Shown: positions 34,741 through 45,154 of the stretch, piece after piece | Numbering within the stretch: position 1 is the stretch's first letter | How the letters are laid out: every line of letters starts with the position of its first letter | Source of the DNA: an uncultured Paludibacter sp. | GTDB lineage: Bacteria; Bacteroidota; Bacteroidia; Bacteroidales; Paludibacteraceae | Direction of reading: 5' to 3' | Assembly (NCBI GenBank): GCA_937897985.1 | Contig: CALCBD010000029.1 | Span: forward strand, 1 to 64,000 | DNA length: 64,000 nucleotides | Notes under the pieces: generated by a model | Told to the model about the DNA's origin: nothing | The model's database searches: none | Seen by the model: only the letters and a program-made list of their open reading frames with translations | Position numbers and translations under genes: made by a program

Positions 34741-35997
34741 ATGAAAAACATTTTTTATATAGCACTCGGACTTTTGATTTTTCTTACTTCCTGTGTGGAT
34801 GAAGAAATGATTAGCCCTGATGCATCATTCCGATTAAGCAATCAGACCGCTATAGCAGCTGAATATACCTCTTATGTAGGTGAAACTTTTTACGTTGTAA
34901 AGTCAGGAACTGCCGAATTTATGACATTGTACGACGGAAACTCAGGCAAAATATGGGGCGAAAGCAATGCTACAGGTGTTCAGTTTCAGTTGAACGATTC
35001 ACTCCCGGTTGTTTATGGCTCTGCCGGAACTTACAACCTTACGGTCGTAGCTTCGAGTGCCGGTAAGTTTGGCGCCACATACGAACAAAAAACTCAAACT
35101 GTAAAAATTACTGCAGTTGACAGGCGATCAGGATTATCGAATTTCAGTTTATTGTTGAATTCAATTGAGTACAAAGGTGTTATTGATGCTGAAAACAACA
35201 TTGTGATTTCATTGCCGGATATTTATGCCGATTCATTAAAAGCTGTAAAACCTGTATTTTTTGCAGCGTCTAACAATGCAAAAGTGTATGTAAATTCAAT
35301 TGAGCAAATTTCAGGTCAGAGTTTACAAGACTTAACCGGAACACTAACATATAAAGTGGCAGCTCCGAATGGTGATTTTGTTGAGTACAAAGTTAAAGCT
35401 TTGCTTTATGCCTCGTCCGACGAAAAGAAAATAACTGTATTTAAACTTGTGAACGACAAAACTTTTGGAAATGGAGAAGTGGGCGTTATCGACGATCAGA
35501 ATAAAAAAATTGAAATCATACTTAACTATGGTACACCAGCCAATAGGGTTAAAGCAGAAATTGTTTCGTCAGTAGCCTCCACCTGTTTATATAACGGTAA
35601 CTCAGTTTTTGGCACATATACCAATCTTTCTGGTGCCGGCTCAAATCCCCTGACAAGTATAAAAGTAATAGCTCAGAATAAATCGGAACAAACATATACC
35701 GTGAATGCAACTCAGGAAGTCCCATTCAAAACATTCACATTTGCAGGCTTAACACCATCACCAATTACAGCGATCGACGCTGTGGCAAAAACAATTACAG
35801 TAAAAGTACTGAAAGGCACAGATATCACGAAATTGACAGCCACATGGACAGGTACTTTGGGCGATGTTAAAATAGGTTCGGTGAAACAGATTAATGGAAC
35901 AACTGTAAATGACTTTAGCAGTTCAAAGCAATATAAACTCTACAAAGGATCAACAAACAGCGATTATTACACTGTTTCTGTTATTGTATTAGAATAA
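34741..35997 (+). CDS. Surface glycan-binding lipoprotein (SusE-position)
   Basis: This 418-residue lipoprotein has lipobox LTSC with Cys18. The N-terminal part is PKD/Ig-like (SYVGETFYVV...GIWGE-type), as in DUF5017-like proteins, followed by two or three DUF5018-like beta modules (SGLSNFSLLLNSIEYKG at about 135, KITVFKLVNDKTFG at about 230, PFKTFTFAGLTPSPI at about 330). Proteins in this position after susD are surface glycan-binding proteins that give the PUL additional substrate affinity. No catalytic motif is seen. The domain names are approximate. Confidence 0.82.
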   Translation: MKNIFYIALGLLIFLTSCVDEEMISPDASFRLSNQTAIAAEYTSYVGETFYVVKSGTAEFMTLYDGNSGKIWGESNATGVQFQLNDSLPVVYGSAGTYNLTVVASSAGKFGATYEQKTQTVKITAVDRRSGLSNFSLLLNSIEYKGVIDAENNIVISLPDIYADSLKAVKPVFFAASNNAKVYVNSIEQISGQSLQDLTGTLTYKVAAPNGDFVEYKVKALLYASSDEKKITVFKLVNDKTFGNGEVGVIDDQNKKIEIILNYGTPANRVKAEIVSSVASTCLYNGNSVFGTYTNLSGAGSNPLTSIKVIAQNKSEQTYTVNATQEVPFKTFTFAGLTPSPITAIDAVAKTITVKVLKGTDITKLTATWTGTLGDVKIGSVKQINGTTVNDFSSSKQYKLYKGSTNSDYYTVSVIVLE

Positions 35998-36017
35998 TCA
36001 ATTAAATTCAAAATATC

Positions 36018-37166
36018 ATGAAAAAATTTTTTACTATTTACGCGCTGACATTGGCGCTTATATCAAATGTTTGGGCCGATGATAAATCAGATTCAACTTA
36101 TACTGCTGGTTGGACTTATGGACTTGTCAACAATATTCCCATGGGTCGGGTTGGTAATCCTGCTCTAAACCCAACCGAAAACAAACAGGCTTATATAACC
36201 AAATTAGCTCAGGATCTGGATCCTGGAGCATGCAATTTTGATCAAATATGGAATAGCAGCACTTATAGCCCATATTCAATAGCAAATAATACTGCAAGTG
36301 CTTCAACTCACACAGGAGATGCTGATTTTAAAGGAGCTTTTAAAGCATTTTACGATGGTTATAATATCTATATTTTTCTGAAATTTACGGATGATAATAT
36401 TACCGGCAATGAAGTGGTAGAGATTCCATGGGCAACTTATTTTAAATTGCACGGAAAGACCGTAACTACCACAAACCCACAGGGCACAGTTTTCGAACAT
36501 GTAGGTGCCTGGTATCTTCGCTATGCTGCTTTTGGTTCATATAAGGCGACTTTTAATAAAACCAAATATGTTGATGCCATGAAAATTGATTTTGCCAGTC
36601 CTACAGCGCAGGGAGTTGTCACATGGAATGGCACAAATGAAAATCTCACTTCGAGTCTTTTTGTAAACGACAAATCGGTAGCCGGAAGTGGCGAAGTGAA
36701 ATGGATTATAACATTAGGATTTAATGCATTCAAAAGTGTTGGTTTTGAAAATGAATCCTTTCCATTACCAAGACCAGATTTTGATGAAAACATTTTAAAA
36801 GCAATGAATGGCAAAAAAGGCTTATCATTCGATATAAAAGTAAAAGATGATGATGGAACGGGTGCAACGGGAGAATACTGGTGGAATTCTACTTCGAACG
36901 ATTGTTGGCAAGTTACATGGTACGCCGGTTTCTTAGGAGTAGAACAAGAAACAGCCAATCACAACATAAATGCTGAAAAATCAATTTTTGAAAGAGTTTC
37001 GAAGAATTCAATTGAACTTTCAGAATCGGCTAATGTAACAATCTATACCTCCACCGGAGTACAAATTCAATCGCTGAAAATGGTAAATATGGTAAATATA
37101 ACAAACTTGCCAAAAGGATTTTATGTCGTAAAAGCAAATAACCAAACTATAAAAATTACGAAGTAA
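36018..37166 (+). CDS. Secreted CBM9-like protein with T9SS sorting domain
   Basis: This 382-residue protein has a signal peptide cut near residue 20 (NVWA), a beta-sandwich resembling family 9 carbohydrate-binding or DOMON modules (DADFKGAFKAFYDGYNIY and DDNITGNEVVEI at about 95-135), and a C-terminal type IX sorting domain (VTIYTSTGVQIQSLK to LPKGFYVVKANNQTIKITK). It is therefore likely exported through T9SS and attached or released at the surface, unlike the SusD and SusE-position lipoproteins. It closes the first PUL transcription unit and is followed by a terminator. Binding specificity is unknown. Confidence 0.78.
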   Translation: MKKFFTIYALTLALISNVWADDKSDSTYTAGWTYGLVNNIPMGRVGNPALNPTENKQAYITKLAQDLDPGACNFDQIWNSSTYSPYSIANNTASASTHTGDADFKGAFKAFYDGYNIYIFLKFTDDNITGNEVVEIPWATYFKLHGKTVTTTNPQGTVFEHVGAWYLRYAAFGSYKATFNKTKYVDAMKIDFASPTAQGVVTWNGTNENLTSSLFVNDKSVAGSGEVKWIITLGFNAFKSVGFENESFPLPRPDFDENILKAMNGKKGLSFDIKVKDDDGTGATGEYWWNSTSNDCWQVTWYAGFLGVEQETANHNINAEKSIFERVSKNSIELSESANVTIYTSTGVQIQSLKMVNMVNITNLPKGFYVVKANNQTIKITK

Positions 37167-37194
37167 ATTGTTACACAATACATGCATGTTTGCA

Positions 37195-37231
37195 AAAGGA
37201 GAATGTAAAGAGCATTCTCCTTTGTTTTTTT
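37195..37231 (+). terminator. Terminator of the susCD unit
   Basis: An 11-bp perfect stem, AAAGGAGAATG (37195-37205) and its inverse (37213-37223) around a 7-base loop, is followed by GTTTTTTT. It separates the binding/transport genes from the enzyme genes. Confidence 0.88.
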
Positions 37232-37378
37232 AATTAATTGGAAGTTAGAATGACATAAATTCTAATGTGGAACATAAATCCTGATTTATGGATTGTTTGG
37301 ATTAGTCCTTACAATGCTTTATATACTTTTTTTGTATTACCTAATTAATACAGAAAGGTTGAAATATAATTCATTAGC

Positions 37379-39730
37379 ATGAAGCACAAAATTCAAATAG
37401 TTGTTTTATTATTAATACTCACAAATTCACTTAAATCAGAGATTGCAATGAATTGGATTACTAATTCTGTAAATTCAACTAATCAATACGGAGTATATCT
37501 TTTCCGCAAAAGCTATATATTCGACGACTTGCCGGAGACTTTAATGCTGAAAGTATCGGCTGATAATAAGTATATATTATATGTGAATGGCATTAAAGTA
37601 TGCAGTGGATCTACAAAAGGAGATTTGATAACCTATAAATATGATCTTGTTGATGTTGCACCCTATCTGCACAAAGGTAAAAATACCTTTGCTGCTCAGG
37701 TTTTCAATGGAGGAACCGACCGACCACTTGCTTTTGTATCACAACAAACAGCATTTTTAATTCAAAGTGTTGATAGCGCGTATCAAATCAGAACAGATAA
37801 AACGTGGAAAACCTTCAGGAACAAAGCTTATCGTTCCATTGATTATAGAAAATTGTTGCAACCTGCGTGGTTTTATGGATTTTATGCCAGTGGCTCCGGC
37901 GATGATGTTACGATGAAAAAATATCCAACAGACTGGGAGCAGCCCGGTTTTGATGACAAGAGATGGTCAAATGCAGTAGAAATTGACGTACAAACTTGCA
38001 GTAATTGGAACTTATTTTCATCTCCTCTTCCTTCGATGGATAATCATATTGTAGCCCCTGTAAAAATCAGAGAAGCAATTAATGCTAATTTGTCAGGAAG
38101 TTTATCCGAGAATAATCTGAAAATTGTAATACCAGCAAACCGCAAAGCATCAATTCTTTACGATTTCGAAGATATGACATACGGTTATCCTGAATTATTG
38201 GTAAGCAAAGGTAAAGGAAGTGTGATTAAAATTAAATACGCCGAATCGCTTTACGATAGTGTCAATTACAAAGCGCATCGCGATAGCGTTAAAGGGAAAA
38301 AAATGTTTGGAGTTTGGGATATTTTCAGACCCAATGGAAATTTAAAGTCTGTTTTCCGACCATTATGGACACGCTCATTCAGATATGTGAAGTTGGAAAT
38401 CAAAACAAAATCGAAACCACTCGAAATAACGGGATTTACCAACGAAAACGCCGGATATCCGTATCCGAATACTTCTACATTTGAGTGCAATAATCCCCAA
38501 CTGAATAAAATTTTCGATATGAGTTTACGAACCTTTAAACTTTCATCGTCAGACACATACTTTGATACTCCTTATTACGAGCAACTTAATTATGGAGGCG
38601 ACGATGTGCCAATCGGTGCAATATCGTTCTATAACTCTACCGACGATAGACTGTATAAAGAAATGTTGCGCCTGTATCCGCAATCTGTCAATCCTAAAAC
38701 GGGACTTTTTAAATCGGCTTACCCATCGAGATTCGATTTTGATATGGGAACATGGTCGTTGGCGTGGGTTCAGAGTTTAAACGACTATTATAGCATGCGT
38801 GGCGACTCATCTTTTATTAAACAATATGCATCGAATATTGAACAGATCTTAGAATATTTCCATCAACATATTAAAGAGCCATCAACACTTTTGGAGCACG
38901 TACAAACTAAAAACTTTATTGATTGGAGTGCGAAAGGTGGAAGTGTACCACACAAGGATTGTAATGAAGAGTTTCATCAATCTGTGTTATTAACCCTCTA
39001 CTATGTTTATACACTGGATTGTGCCGTAAATTTATACCGGAATATTGGTGAAAATGCTAAAGCATTGAAATGGGAATTGTTATCTTCAAAAATAAAAAAT
39101 GCAGTAAGCGAAAAATACAGAGATAAAAATACCGGATTTTTCAGAGAGTATCCCGGCAAAGATGAATTTACCCAACATACCAATATCTTAGCTATTTTAT
39201 GTAATGTCGTTTCACCCGAGGAGCAAAATGAATTGTTGAATAAAATTCTATCGTTTGACAGGTTCGATGAAAAAGTGAGCTCATATTTCTCTTATTTTTT
39301 ATTTAAAGCAATGGATAAAACTGGTAGAGCTGATTTGATTTTGTCAAATTTAAATTTCTGGGATTTGTTCATTGCAAAAGGCCTGCGTACCTGTGGCGAA
39401 AGTGGTTTTGCCTCGATGGATCGTTCTGATTGTCATGCGTGGAGTGCGCATCCTGCCTACTTTTTTATAAACAGTATTTGTGGAATAAAACCCGCAGATA
39501 TTGGGTTTAAAACTGTATCAGTTGAACCTCATCTGGGAAATCTTACGCAGGTTAGTGCCAGTATGCCACATCCGTTAGGAAACATAATTGTTGAATACTC
39601 GGTAGAAAATAAAATGCTACACGCAAACATTCAACTTCCTGAGAACCTGAATGGTATTTGGAAATATAACGGAAATGAAATAAAACTTCATTCAGGACAA
39701 AATACTATTAACACATCTGTTTTATTTTAA
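37379..39730 (+). CDS. GH78-like alpha-L-rhamnosidase
   Basis: This 783-residue secreted enzyme has a signal peptide, N-terminal lectin-like beta domains (YLFRKSYIFDD, VSADNKYILYVNGIKV at about 45-75), and an (alpha/alpha)6 barrel with the rhamnosidase family string TPYYEQLNYGGD near residue 400 and a C-terminal beta domain (VEPHLGNLTQVSASMPHPLGNIIVEY). GH78 enzymes remove terminal alpha-L-rhamnose; some relatives act on other sugars, so rhamnose is likely but not proven. It opens the second enzyme unit, 3 bases before the first sulfatase. A weak promoter is likely in the 147 bases after the terminator. Confidence 0.85.
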   Translation: MKHKIQIVVLLLILTNSLKSEIAMNWITNSVNSTNQYGVYLFRKSYIFDDLPETLMLKVSADNKYILYVNGIKVCSGSTKGDLITYKYDLVDVAPYLHKGKNTFAAQVFNGGTDRPLAFVSQQTAFLIQSVDSAYQIRTDKTWKTFRNKAYRSIDYRKLLQPAWFYGFYASGSGDDVTMKKYPTDWEQPGFDDKRWSNAVEIDVQTCSNWNLFSSPLPSMDNHIVAPVKIREAINANLSGSLSENNLKIVIPANRKASILYDFEDMTYGYPELLVSKGKGSVIKIKYAESLYDSVNYKAHRDSVKGKKMFGVWDIFRPNGNLKSVFRPLWTRSFRYVKLEIKTKSKPLEITGFTNENAGYPYPNTSTFECNNPQLNKIFDMSLRTFKLSSSDTYFDTPYYEQLNYGGDDVPIGAISFYNSTDDRLYKEMLRLYPQSVNPKTGLFKSAYPSRFDFDMGTWSLAWVQSLNDYYSMRGDSSFIKQYASNIEQILEYFHQHIKEPSTLLEHVQTKNFIDWSAKGGSVPHKDCNEEFHQSVLLTLYYVYTLDCAVNLYRNIGENAKALKWELLSSKIKNAVSEKYRDKNTGFFREYPGKDEFTQHTNILAILCNVVSPEEQNELLNKILSFDRFDEKVSSYFSYFLFKAMDKTGRADLILSNLNFWDLFIAKGLRTCGESGFASMDRSDCHAWSAHPAYFFINSICGIKPADIGFKTVSVEPHLGNLTQVSASMPHPLGNIIVEYSVENKMLHANIQLPENLNGIWKYNGNEIKLHSGQNTINTSVLF

Positions 39731-39733
39731 ATA

Positions 39734-41326
39734 ATGAACATTGTAAGTAAATACAACAGAATAGGTTTACTTTGTTGCGGAACATTAGGTGTTTTTACAC
39801 AAACTGTATCGGCAAAAAATGCACAAACAACTCCCAATATCATCGTAATTTTAGCCGACGATATGGGATTTTCAGATTTGGGTTGCTATGGTGGTGAAAT
39901 TCTTACACCAAATATTGATAGTCTTGCCAACAATGGTATTCGTTTTGCCAATTTTTACAATGGGGCGCGCTCTTGTCCATCCAGAGCATCATTACTTACC
40001 GGGTTATACCCTCACAAGGCCGGAATGGGTGATATGGTTTATTCTAATATGAATAAAAAAGGACTTCCTGCCTATCAAAATCATTTAAGTAATAACACCA
40101 TTACTATTGCAGAATTACTCAAACAAAAAGATTATCACACGTTTATGTCCGGTAAATGGCATTTGGGCGATTCGCTTCCCAACTGGCCGGCAAACCGTGG
40201 TTTCGACAGGTATTTTGGGTTAATCAGCGGCGCTTCTAATTATTTCGATATTTCTACACCCGCAAATTCAGGAACAAAACGTGTGTTAGTAACCGGAAAT
40301 ACCGAAATTGAAAGTACACCCGAAGGATTTTACTTGACAAAAGCCATTACCGACAGTGCCATAAATATGATAAAATCGGTTCAGGACAATAAGCCATTTT
40401 TTTTGTATTTGTCGTACACAGCACCACACTGGCCTTTGCAAGCCGAAGCTGAGGATATAGCAAAATTTAAAGGATTTTACGATAACGGTTGGGATGAGAT
40501 TCGCCACAAACGACTTGAAAAACTTAAAACCACAGGTTTATTCTCCGAAAAATTAGTTCTGTCTGAACGCAATGAAACTGTTCCCGCATGGAATTTATGT
40601 GCTGATAAACCAACAGCTATCCGTAAAATGGAAGTATATGCAGCCATGATTTACCGCATGGATGCCGAAATAGGCAAACTGCTCCGGGAGTTAAAATCAA
40701 AAGGATTGGATGAGAATACAATCATATTTTTTATGTCGGATAATGGAGCATGTGAAGAACATGGAACATTTGGATTTGACAGAATGAAAAATAATTCCGA
40801 AATTGGCACCGAAAAATCCTTTGTAAGCTATGGAGCTTCGTGGGCAAATGTTTGCAATACGCCTTTTCGCTATTTCAAAGAAAAAACCTACGAAGGTGGT
40901 ATTCGCAATCCGGCCATTGTATATTGGCCTGCGCTTACAAACAGAAAAAGCAGCGTTGTAGAAAAACAAACACATTTAATGGATATATTACCTACCATTG
41001 CTGAAATTACCGGAGCGAAATATCCTGATAAGTATAATGGACACAACATTCCAAAGATGGATGGAATTAGTTTTTTAGCTGATTTGAAAGGGCAAAACAG
41101 GAAAAGGCATCGGTTTTTGGCATGGGAACACGAAGGAAATAAAGCCATTATCATGGGTAATTTTAAATGTGTAAAACACCGAAATGGCAATTGGGAAATG
41201 TATAATTTAAAGAACGACAAAACTGAAACGATAAATATTATCGAAAACAATAAAAAACAGTTTAATAAACTGATGAAGATGTATGCCCATTGGGAGAAAT
41301 CGAATGGTGTTGTTGAATTTGAATAG
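39734..41326 (+). CDS. Secreted Ser-type sulfatase (S1 family)
   Basis: This 530-residue arylsulfatase-like enzyme has a signal peptide, the metal-binding ILADDMGFSDLGCYG near residue 40, and the active-site motif S80-C-P-S-R followed by ASLLTG. By the (C/S)-x-P-x-R rule the formylglycine precursor is Ser80, so maturation requires the radical-SAM enzyme anSME, which is not in this window. SGKWHLG and MSDNGA further down complete the metal and sulfate site. It would remove sulfate esters from the PUL glycan. It is tightly packed with the GH78 gene and the second sulfatase. Substrate subfamily not assigned. Confidence 0.93.
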   Translation: MNIVSKYNRIGLLCCGTLGVFTQTVSAKNAQTTPNIIVILADDMGFSDLGCYGGEILTPNIDSLANNGIRFANFYNGARSCPSRASLLTGLYPHKAGMGDMVYSNMNKKGLPAYQNHLSNNTITIAELLKQKDYHTFMSGKWHLGDSLPNWPANRGFDRYFGLISGASNYFDISTPANSGTKRVLVTGNTEIESTPEGFYLTKAITDSAINMIKSVQDNKPFFLYLSYTAPHWPLQAEAEDIAKFKGFYDNGWDEIRHKRLEKLKTTGLFSEKLVLSERNETVPAWNLCADKPTAIRKMEVYAAMIYRMDAEIGKLLRELKSKGLDENTIIFFMSDNGACEEHGTFGFDRMKNNSEIGTEKSFVSYGASWANVCNTPFRYFKEKTYEGGIRNPAIVYWPALTNRKSSVVEKQTHLMDILPTIAEITGAKYPDKYNGHNIPKMDGISFLADLKGQNRKRHRFLAWEHEGNKAIIMGNFKCVKHRNGNWEMYNLKNDKTETINIIENNKKQFNKLMKMYAHWEKSNGVVEFE

Positions 41327-42715
41327 ATGAGAATAATGAAAAAACAATATTTACTTTTGGGTTTAGCCCCATTTATTGCGAATGCAGGTTTTGCACAAAA
41401 GCCTGAATCGAAACCTAATATCGTTTTTATTTTGGCCGACGATATGGGTTGGAACGATTTGGGCTGCTATGGCAATAAATATATAGAAACGCCTCAAATT
41501 GACTCTTTAGCAAAAAAAGGAGTGCGCTTCACCCAGGCATATTCATGCAGTCCGGTCAGTTCTCCTTCCAGAGCAGGAATTCTCACAGGTAAACATCCGG
41601 CATTATTACAATTAACCAATTATATTGGAGGGAATAATGTGGATGAAAATTCGCCTGTTTTACCTGCTAAATGGAAACCATATTTGGAAAGCAATGAAAC
41701 GACAATTGCTGAATTACTGCATACCAAAGGCTACAAAAGTGCTATGATTGGCAAATGGCATTTAGGTAACGACAAAGGCATGAATCCATGGGAACAGGGT
41801 TTCGACTTTACCCGAATGATTGGGAAAAACGGGTTGGATTATTACAATTATACCATCCTGACTGATTCGTTTAAAGTTGATTACGAAGATAACGGAACAA
41901 ATTATCTGACAGATAAATTGACTGACTACGGACTTGAATTTATCGAAAAGAATAAATCGAATTCATTCTTTCTGTACATGGCTTACTCTGCACCACATGT
42001 ATTTTTAGTTCCAAAAGCCGGAAGTGAACGGAAATACCTGATGAAATATTCTGCATCCAGTCCTGAATATCAAAATCCGTATTATGCTGCAATGGTAAAT
42101 ACACTCGACGAAGGAGTTGGAAAAATTGTACAGAAGTTGCGGGAAACAGGTCAGCTCGAAAACACAATCATTGTTTTTACATCAGATAATGGAGGTGTTT
42201 CAGTACCTGAATTGGGTCCGCAACCCACAAGCGTACTTCCGTTAAGAGCCTGCAAAGGAAGTGTTTACGAAGGTGGAATTCGCGTTCCGGCAATTGTGTC
42301 GTATCCGGGCGTTGTTGCCGAAAACAAAACCTGCGAAATTCCTTTCTCCAATATAGCTTATTTCCCTACATTCCTTGAACTTTTAGGAATTGAAAATACA
42401 ACCCCGAATTTGGATGCAAAAAGCATAATGCCATTGCTCACAAAAAACACTTACACCCAAGATACTTTAGTTTGGCATTATCCACATTTTTCCAATCAGG
42501 GTGGTCGTCCGGCAACAGCCATCAGAATAGGTGATTACAAATTAGTTGAGAATTACGAATCAGGCAAAATTGAATTATTCAATTTGAAAACAGACGAGTC
42601 AGAATCCAGAAACATTGCAAAGAAGTTTCGAAAAAAAACAGCTGATATGTATTCAGTATTACAACTATGGAAACAAAAAAACAACGTGCAATTACCAATT
42701 AAAAATAATAAATAG
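41327..42715 (+). CDS. Secreted Ser-type sulfatase, second of the pair
   Basis: This 462-residue sulfatase (a start at the fourth codon, 41336, gives a cleaner signal peptide MKKQYLLLGLAPFIANAG) has ILADDMGWNDLGCYG and the active-site motif SSPSRAGILTG, where the precursor residue is Ser78 (Ser75 from the later start). Like its neighbour it needs anSME. It is only distantly similar to the first sulfatase, so the two probably remove sulfate from different positions. It begins directly after the preceding stop codon and lies 7 bases before GH130. Confidence 0.93.
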   Translation: MRIMKKQYLLLGLAPFIANAGFAQKPESKPNIVFILADDMGWNDLGCYGNKYIETPQIDSLAKKGVRFTQAYSCSPVSSPSRAGILTGKHPALLQLTNYIGGNNVDENSPVLPAKWKPYLESNETTIAELLHTKGYKSAMIGKWHLGNDKGMNPWEQGFDFTRMIGKNGLDYYNYTILTDSFKVDYEDNGTNYLTDKLTDYGLEFIEKNKSNSFFLYMAYSAPHVFLVPKAGSERKYLMKYSASSPEYQNPYYAAMVNTLDEGVGKIVQKLRETGQLENTIIVFTSDNGGVSVPELGPQPTSVLPLRACKGSVYEGGIRVPAIVSYPGVVAENKTCEIPFSNIAYFPTFLELLGIENTTPNLDAKSIMPLLTKNTYTQDTLVWHYPHFSNQGGRPATAIRIGDYKLVENYESGKIELFNLKTDESESRNIAKKFRKKTADMYSVLQLWKQKNNVQLPIKNNK

Positions 42716-42722
42716 CAATTAG

Positions 42723-43910
42723 ATGACTGAAAATGAATTTTATTTTCGTGTGGCACAATTAACTTCAAAGCACGAAAAACTTTTGTATCTTAAAAACGAA
42801 ATCGATGATAATTTTAATGGAATTTACTCCAGGTATAAATATCCTATTCTGACAGCCGAACATGCGCCTCTGGAGTGGAAATACGATTTCAATTACGAAA
42901 CTAATCCGAATTTGCTTCAGCGTATTGGCGTAAATGCCACGTTGAACTCAGGTGCTATTTACCTTGATGGAAAATATCTGTTGGTAGTTCGCGTGGAAGG
43001 TTGGGATCGGAAATCGTTTTTTGCAGTTGCCGAAAGTTCAAACGGTATAGATGGTTGGAAATTCTGGAAATATCCTGTTGTATTGCCTGATACAGAACCA
43101 AACGAAACTAATGTATACGACATGCGACTAACAAAACATGAAGATGGTTGGATTTACGGAATTTTTTGCAGCGAAAGCAAAGATCCGAATGCTCCATCTG
43201 GCGATTTGTCATCGGCAGTAGCCACAGCAGGCATTGTGCGCACAAAAGATTTGAAAACATGGGAACGCCTACCCGACCTGAAAACAAAAAGTCAGCAACG
43301 AAACGTAGTGCTGCATCCCGAGTTTGTAAACGGAAAATATGCACTTTACACCCGTCCACAGGATGGATTTATCGATGCCGGTTCGGGCGGAGGTTTAGGC
43401 TGGGCTTTGATTGACGATATTTGCAATGCCACTGTAACAAGTGAACAAATTATTGAAGAACGTATTTATCATACCATTAAGGAAGTGAAAAACGGACAAG
43501 GTCCGGCACCTATAAAAACTTCAAAAGGCTGGTTGCATCTGGCACATGGAGTAAGAGCTTGTGCTGCCGGACTACGCTATGTATTGTATATGTTTATGGC
43601 TGACCTTGAAAAGCCATGGAAAGTGATTGCACGTCCGGGAGGTTACTTTATGGCACCCGAAGGCGATGAACGGGTTGGTGATGTGTCGAATGTACTTTTT
43701 ACAAACGGATGGATATGCAATGAAAACAATCAGATTTTCATTTATTATGCTTCATCAGACACCAGAATGCATGTAGCAACTTCAAGTGTTGAAACTCTAA
43801 TTGATTATTGTTTAAACACACCTGAAGACGGACTTCGTTCGGTTGCATCAGTTCAAAACATTGTGAAATTAGCCGAAACAAATTACAATTTACTAAAACA
43901 GACAATTTAA
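42723..43910 (+). CDS. GH130 4-O-beta-D-mannosyl-D-glucose phosphorylase
   Basis: This 395-residue enzyme lacks a signal peptide and is cytoplasmic. It carries strings highly typical of GH130 subfamily 1: RIGVNATLNSGAIYLDGKYLLVVRVEG, NVYDMRLTKHEDGW with the family catalytic Asp, KTKSQQRNVVLHPEF, SGGGLGWALIDD and GYFMAPEGDERVGDVSNVLF (quoted as separate short pieces). That subfamily phosphorolyses mannosyl-beta-1,4-glucose to mannose-1-phosphate and glucose. It normally serves mannan loci with GH26 and an epimerase, neither of which is visible here. It fits phosphate-saving use of imported disaccharides. Confidence 0.9.
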   Translation: MTENEFYFRVAQLTSKHEKLLYLKNEIDDNFNGIYSRYKYPILTAEHAPLEWKYDFNYETNPNLLQRIGVNATLNSGAIYLDGKYLLVVRVEGWDRKSFFAVAESSNGIDGWKFWKYPVVLPDTEPNETNVYDMRLTKHEDGWIYGIFCSESKDPNAPSGDLSSAVATAGIVRTKDLKTWERLPDLKTKSQQRNVVLHPEFVNGKYALYTRPQDGFIDAGSGGGLGWALIDDICNATVTSEQIIEERIYHTIKEVKNGQGPAPIKTSKGWLHLAHGVRACAAGLRYVLYMFMADLEKPWKVIARPGGYFMAPEGDERVGDVSNVLFTNGWICNENNQIFIYYASSDTRMHVATSSVETLIDYCLNTPEDGLRSVASVQNIVKLAETNYNLLKQTI

Positions 43911-43911
43911 A

Positions 43912-45126
43912 ATGAAAACCAAACTAATCTTAGTTTCAGTATTGTTGATATTTACTGTGTGTTTAAACGCTCAAAAATATGAAAATCTGGCACTTACTCC
44001 TCCAATGGGATGGAATAGCTGGAATAAATTCGCTCAAAATGTTGATGAAAAAATGATTCGGGAAATTGCCGATGCTATGGTGGCTACTGGCATGAAAGAT
44101 GCCGGATACGAATATATTGTTATTGATGACTACTGGCACGGCAAACGCGACAGTTTGGGTTTTATTCATCCCGACAAAGACCGTTTTCCATCAGGTATAA
44201 AAGCGTTGGCTGATTATATTCATTCCAAAGGATTAAAATTCGGTATTTACTCTTGTGCCGGACACGAAACCTGCGGACACCAACCAGGAAGCAGAGGTTA
44301 CGAATATCAGGATGCTTTGATGTATGCCAAATGGGGTGTTGATTATCTGAAATATGATTGGTGTTCAACTAAATACATAAATACAAAAGAAGCTTATCCA
44401 ACCATGAGTAAGGCATTGAAAGCAGCCGGAAGACCCATTGTATTCAGTTTGTGTGAATGGGGAAGTTCGCATCCGTGGGAATGGGCAGGCGAAGTTGGTC
44501 ATCTTTGGCGAACAACAGGCGATATTTACAATTGCTTCGATTGTGTTGACGATCATGGTAACTGGAAAGCTTTTGGTGTGCTTCAAATTATGGAAATGAA
44601 CCAAAAATTGCGTGCTTTTGCAGGGCCGGGCAAATGGAACGATCCTGACATGCTCGAAGTGGGCAATGGAATGCCGGCGAATGAGGCTCGTGCACATTTC
44701 TCGCTATGGTGTATGATGGCTTCACCGCTTATTGCCGGAAACGATTTACGGGCAATGGATGCCGAAACCATTTCAATAATTACAAACAAAGATATGATTG
44801 CGGTTGATCAGGACTCGCTGGGCATTCAGGGTTTTCGATACGAAGTAAAAGACAGTGTGGAAACATGGTTGAAACCACTGACTAAAAATGCATGGGCGTT
44901 GATGTATTTTAACCGTAGTTTCAGTCCAAAATCGATAGTGGTTGATTGGAAAAACGTACAAATTACAGATACATTAACCGGAAAAGTTCTTAATACATCA
45001 CAAAAAAACATCCATCTGCTACGCGATTTATGGTTAAATAAAGAAATCGGAAACACTAAAAAGCCATTCAAGAAAACCATTCCGGCTCGCGATGTGGTTT
45101 GTTTGAAAGTGTATCGAAAGGAGTAA
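43912..45126 (+). CDS. GH27 alpha-galactosidase
   Basis: This 404-residue secreted TIM-barrel enzyme has a signal peptide ending near residue 20 (NAQK), the family start LTPPMGWNSWN, the nucleophile Asp149 in YLKYDWCS, and WNDPDMLEVGNG with the acid/base Asp. A C-terminal beta domain follows. GH27 members hydrolyse terminal alpha-galactose with retention. It begins 1 base after GH130 and ends the tight five-gene run. Its presence suggests alpha-galactosyl decorations on the target glycan. Related GH27 beta-L-arabinopyranosidase activity cannot be excluded. Confidence 0.93.
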   Translation: MKTKLILVSVLLIFTVCLNAQKYENLALTPPMGWNSWNKFAQNVDEKMIREIADAMVATGMKDAGYEYIVIDDYWHGKRDSLGFIHPDKDRFPSGIKALADYIHSKGLKFGIYSCAGHETCGHQPGSRGYEYQDALMYAKWGVDYLKYDWCSTKYINTKEAYPTMSKALKAAGRPIVFSLCEWGSSHPWEWAGEVGHLWRTTGDIYNCFDCVDDHGNWKAFGVLQIMEMNQKLRAFAGPGKWNDPDMLEVGNGMPANEARAHFSLWCMMASPLIAGNDLRAMDAETISIITNKDMIAVDQDSLGIQGFRYEVKDSVETWLKPLTKNAWALMYFNRSFSPKSIVVDWKNVQITDTLTGKVLNTSQKNIHLLRDLWLNKEIGNTKKPFKKTIPARDVVCLKVYRKE

Positions 45127-45154
45127 AAAGCATTAAGCTACATTATTGATTTTT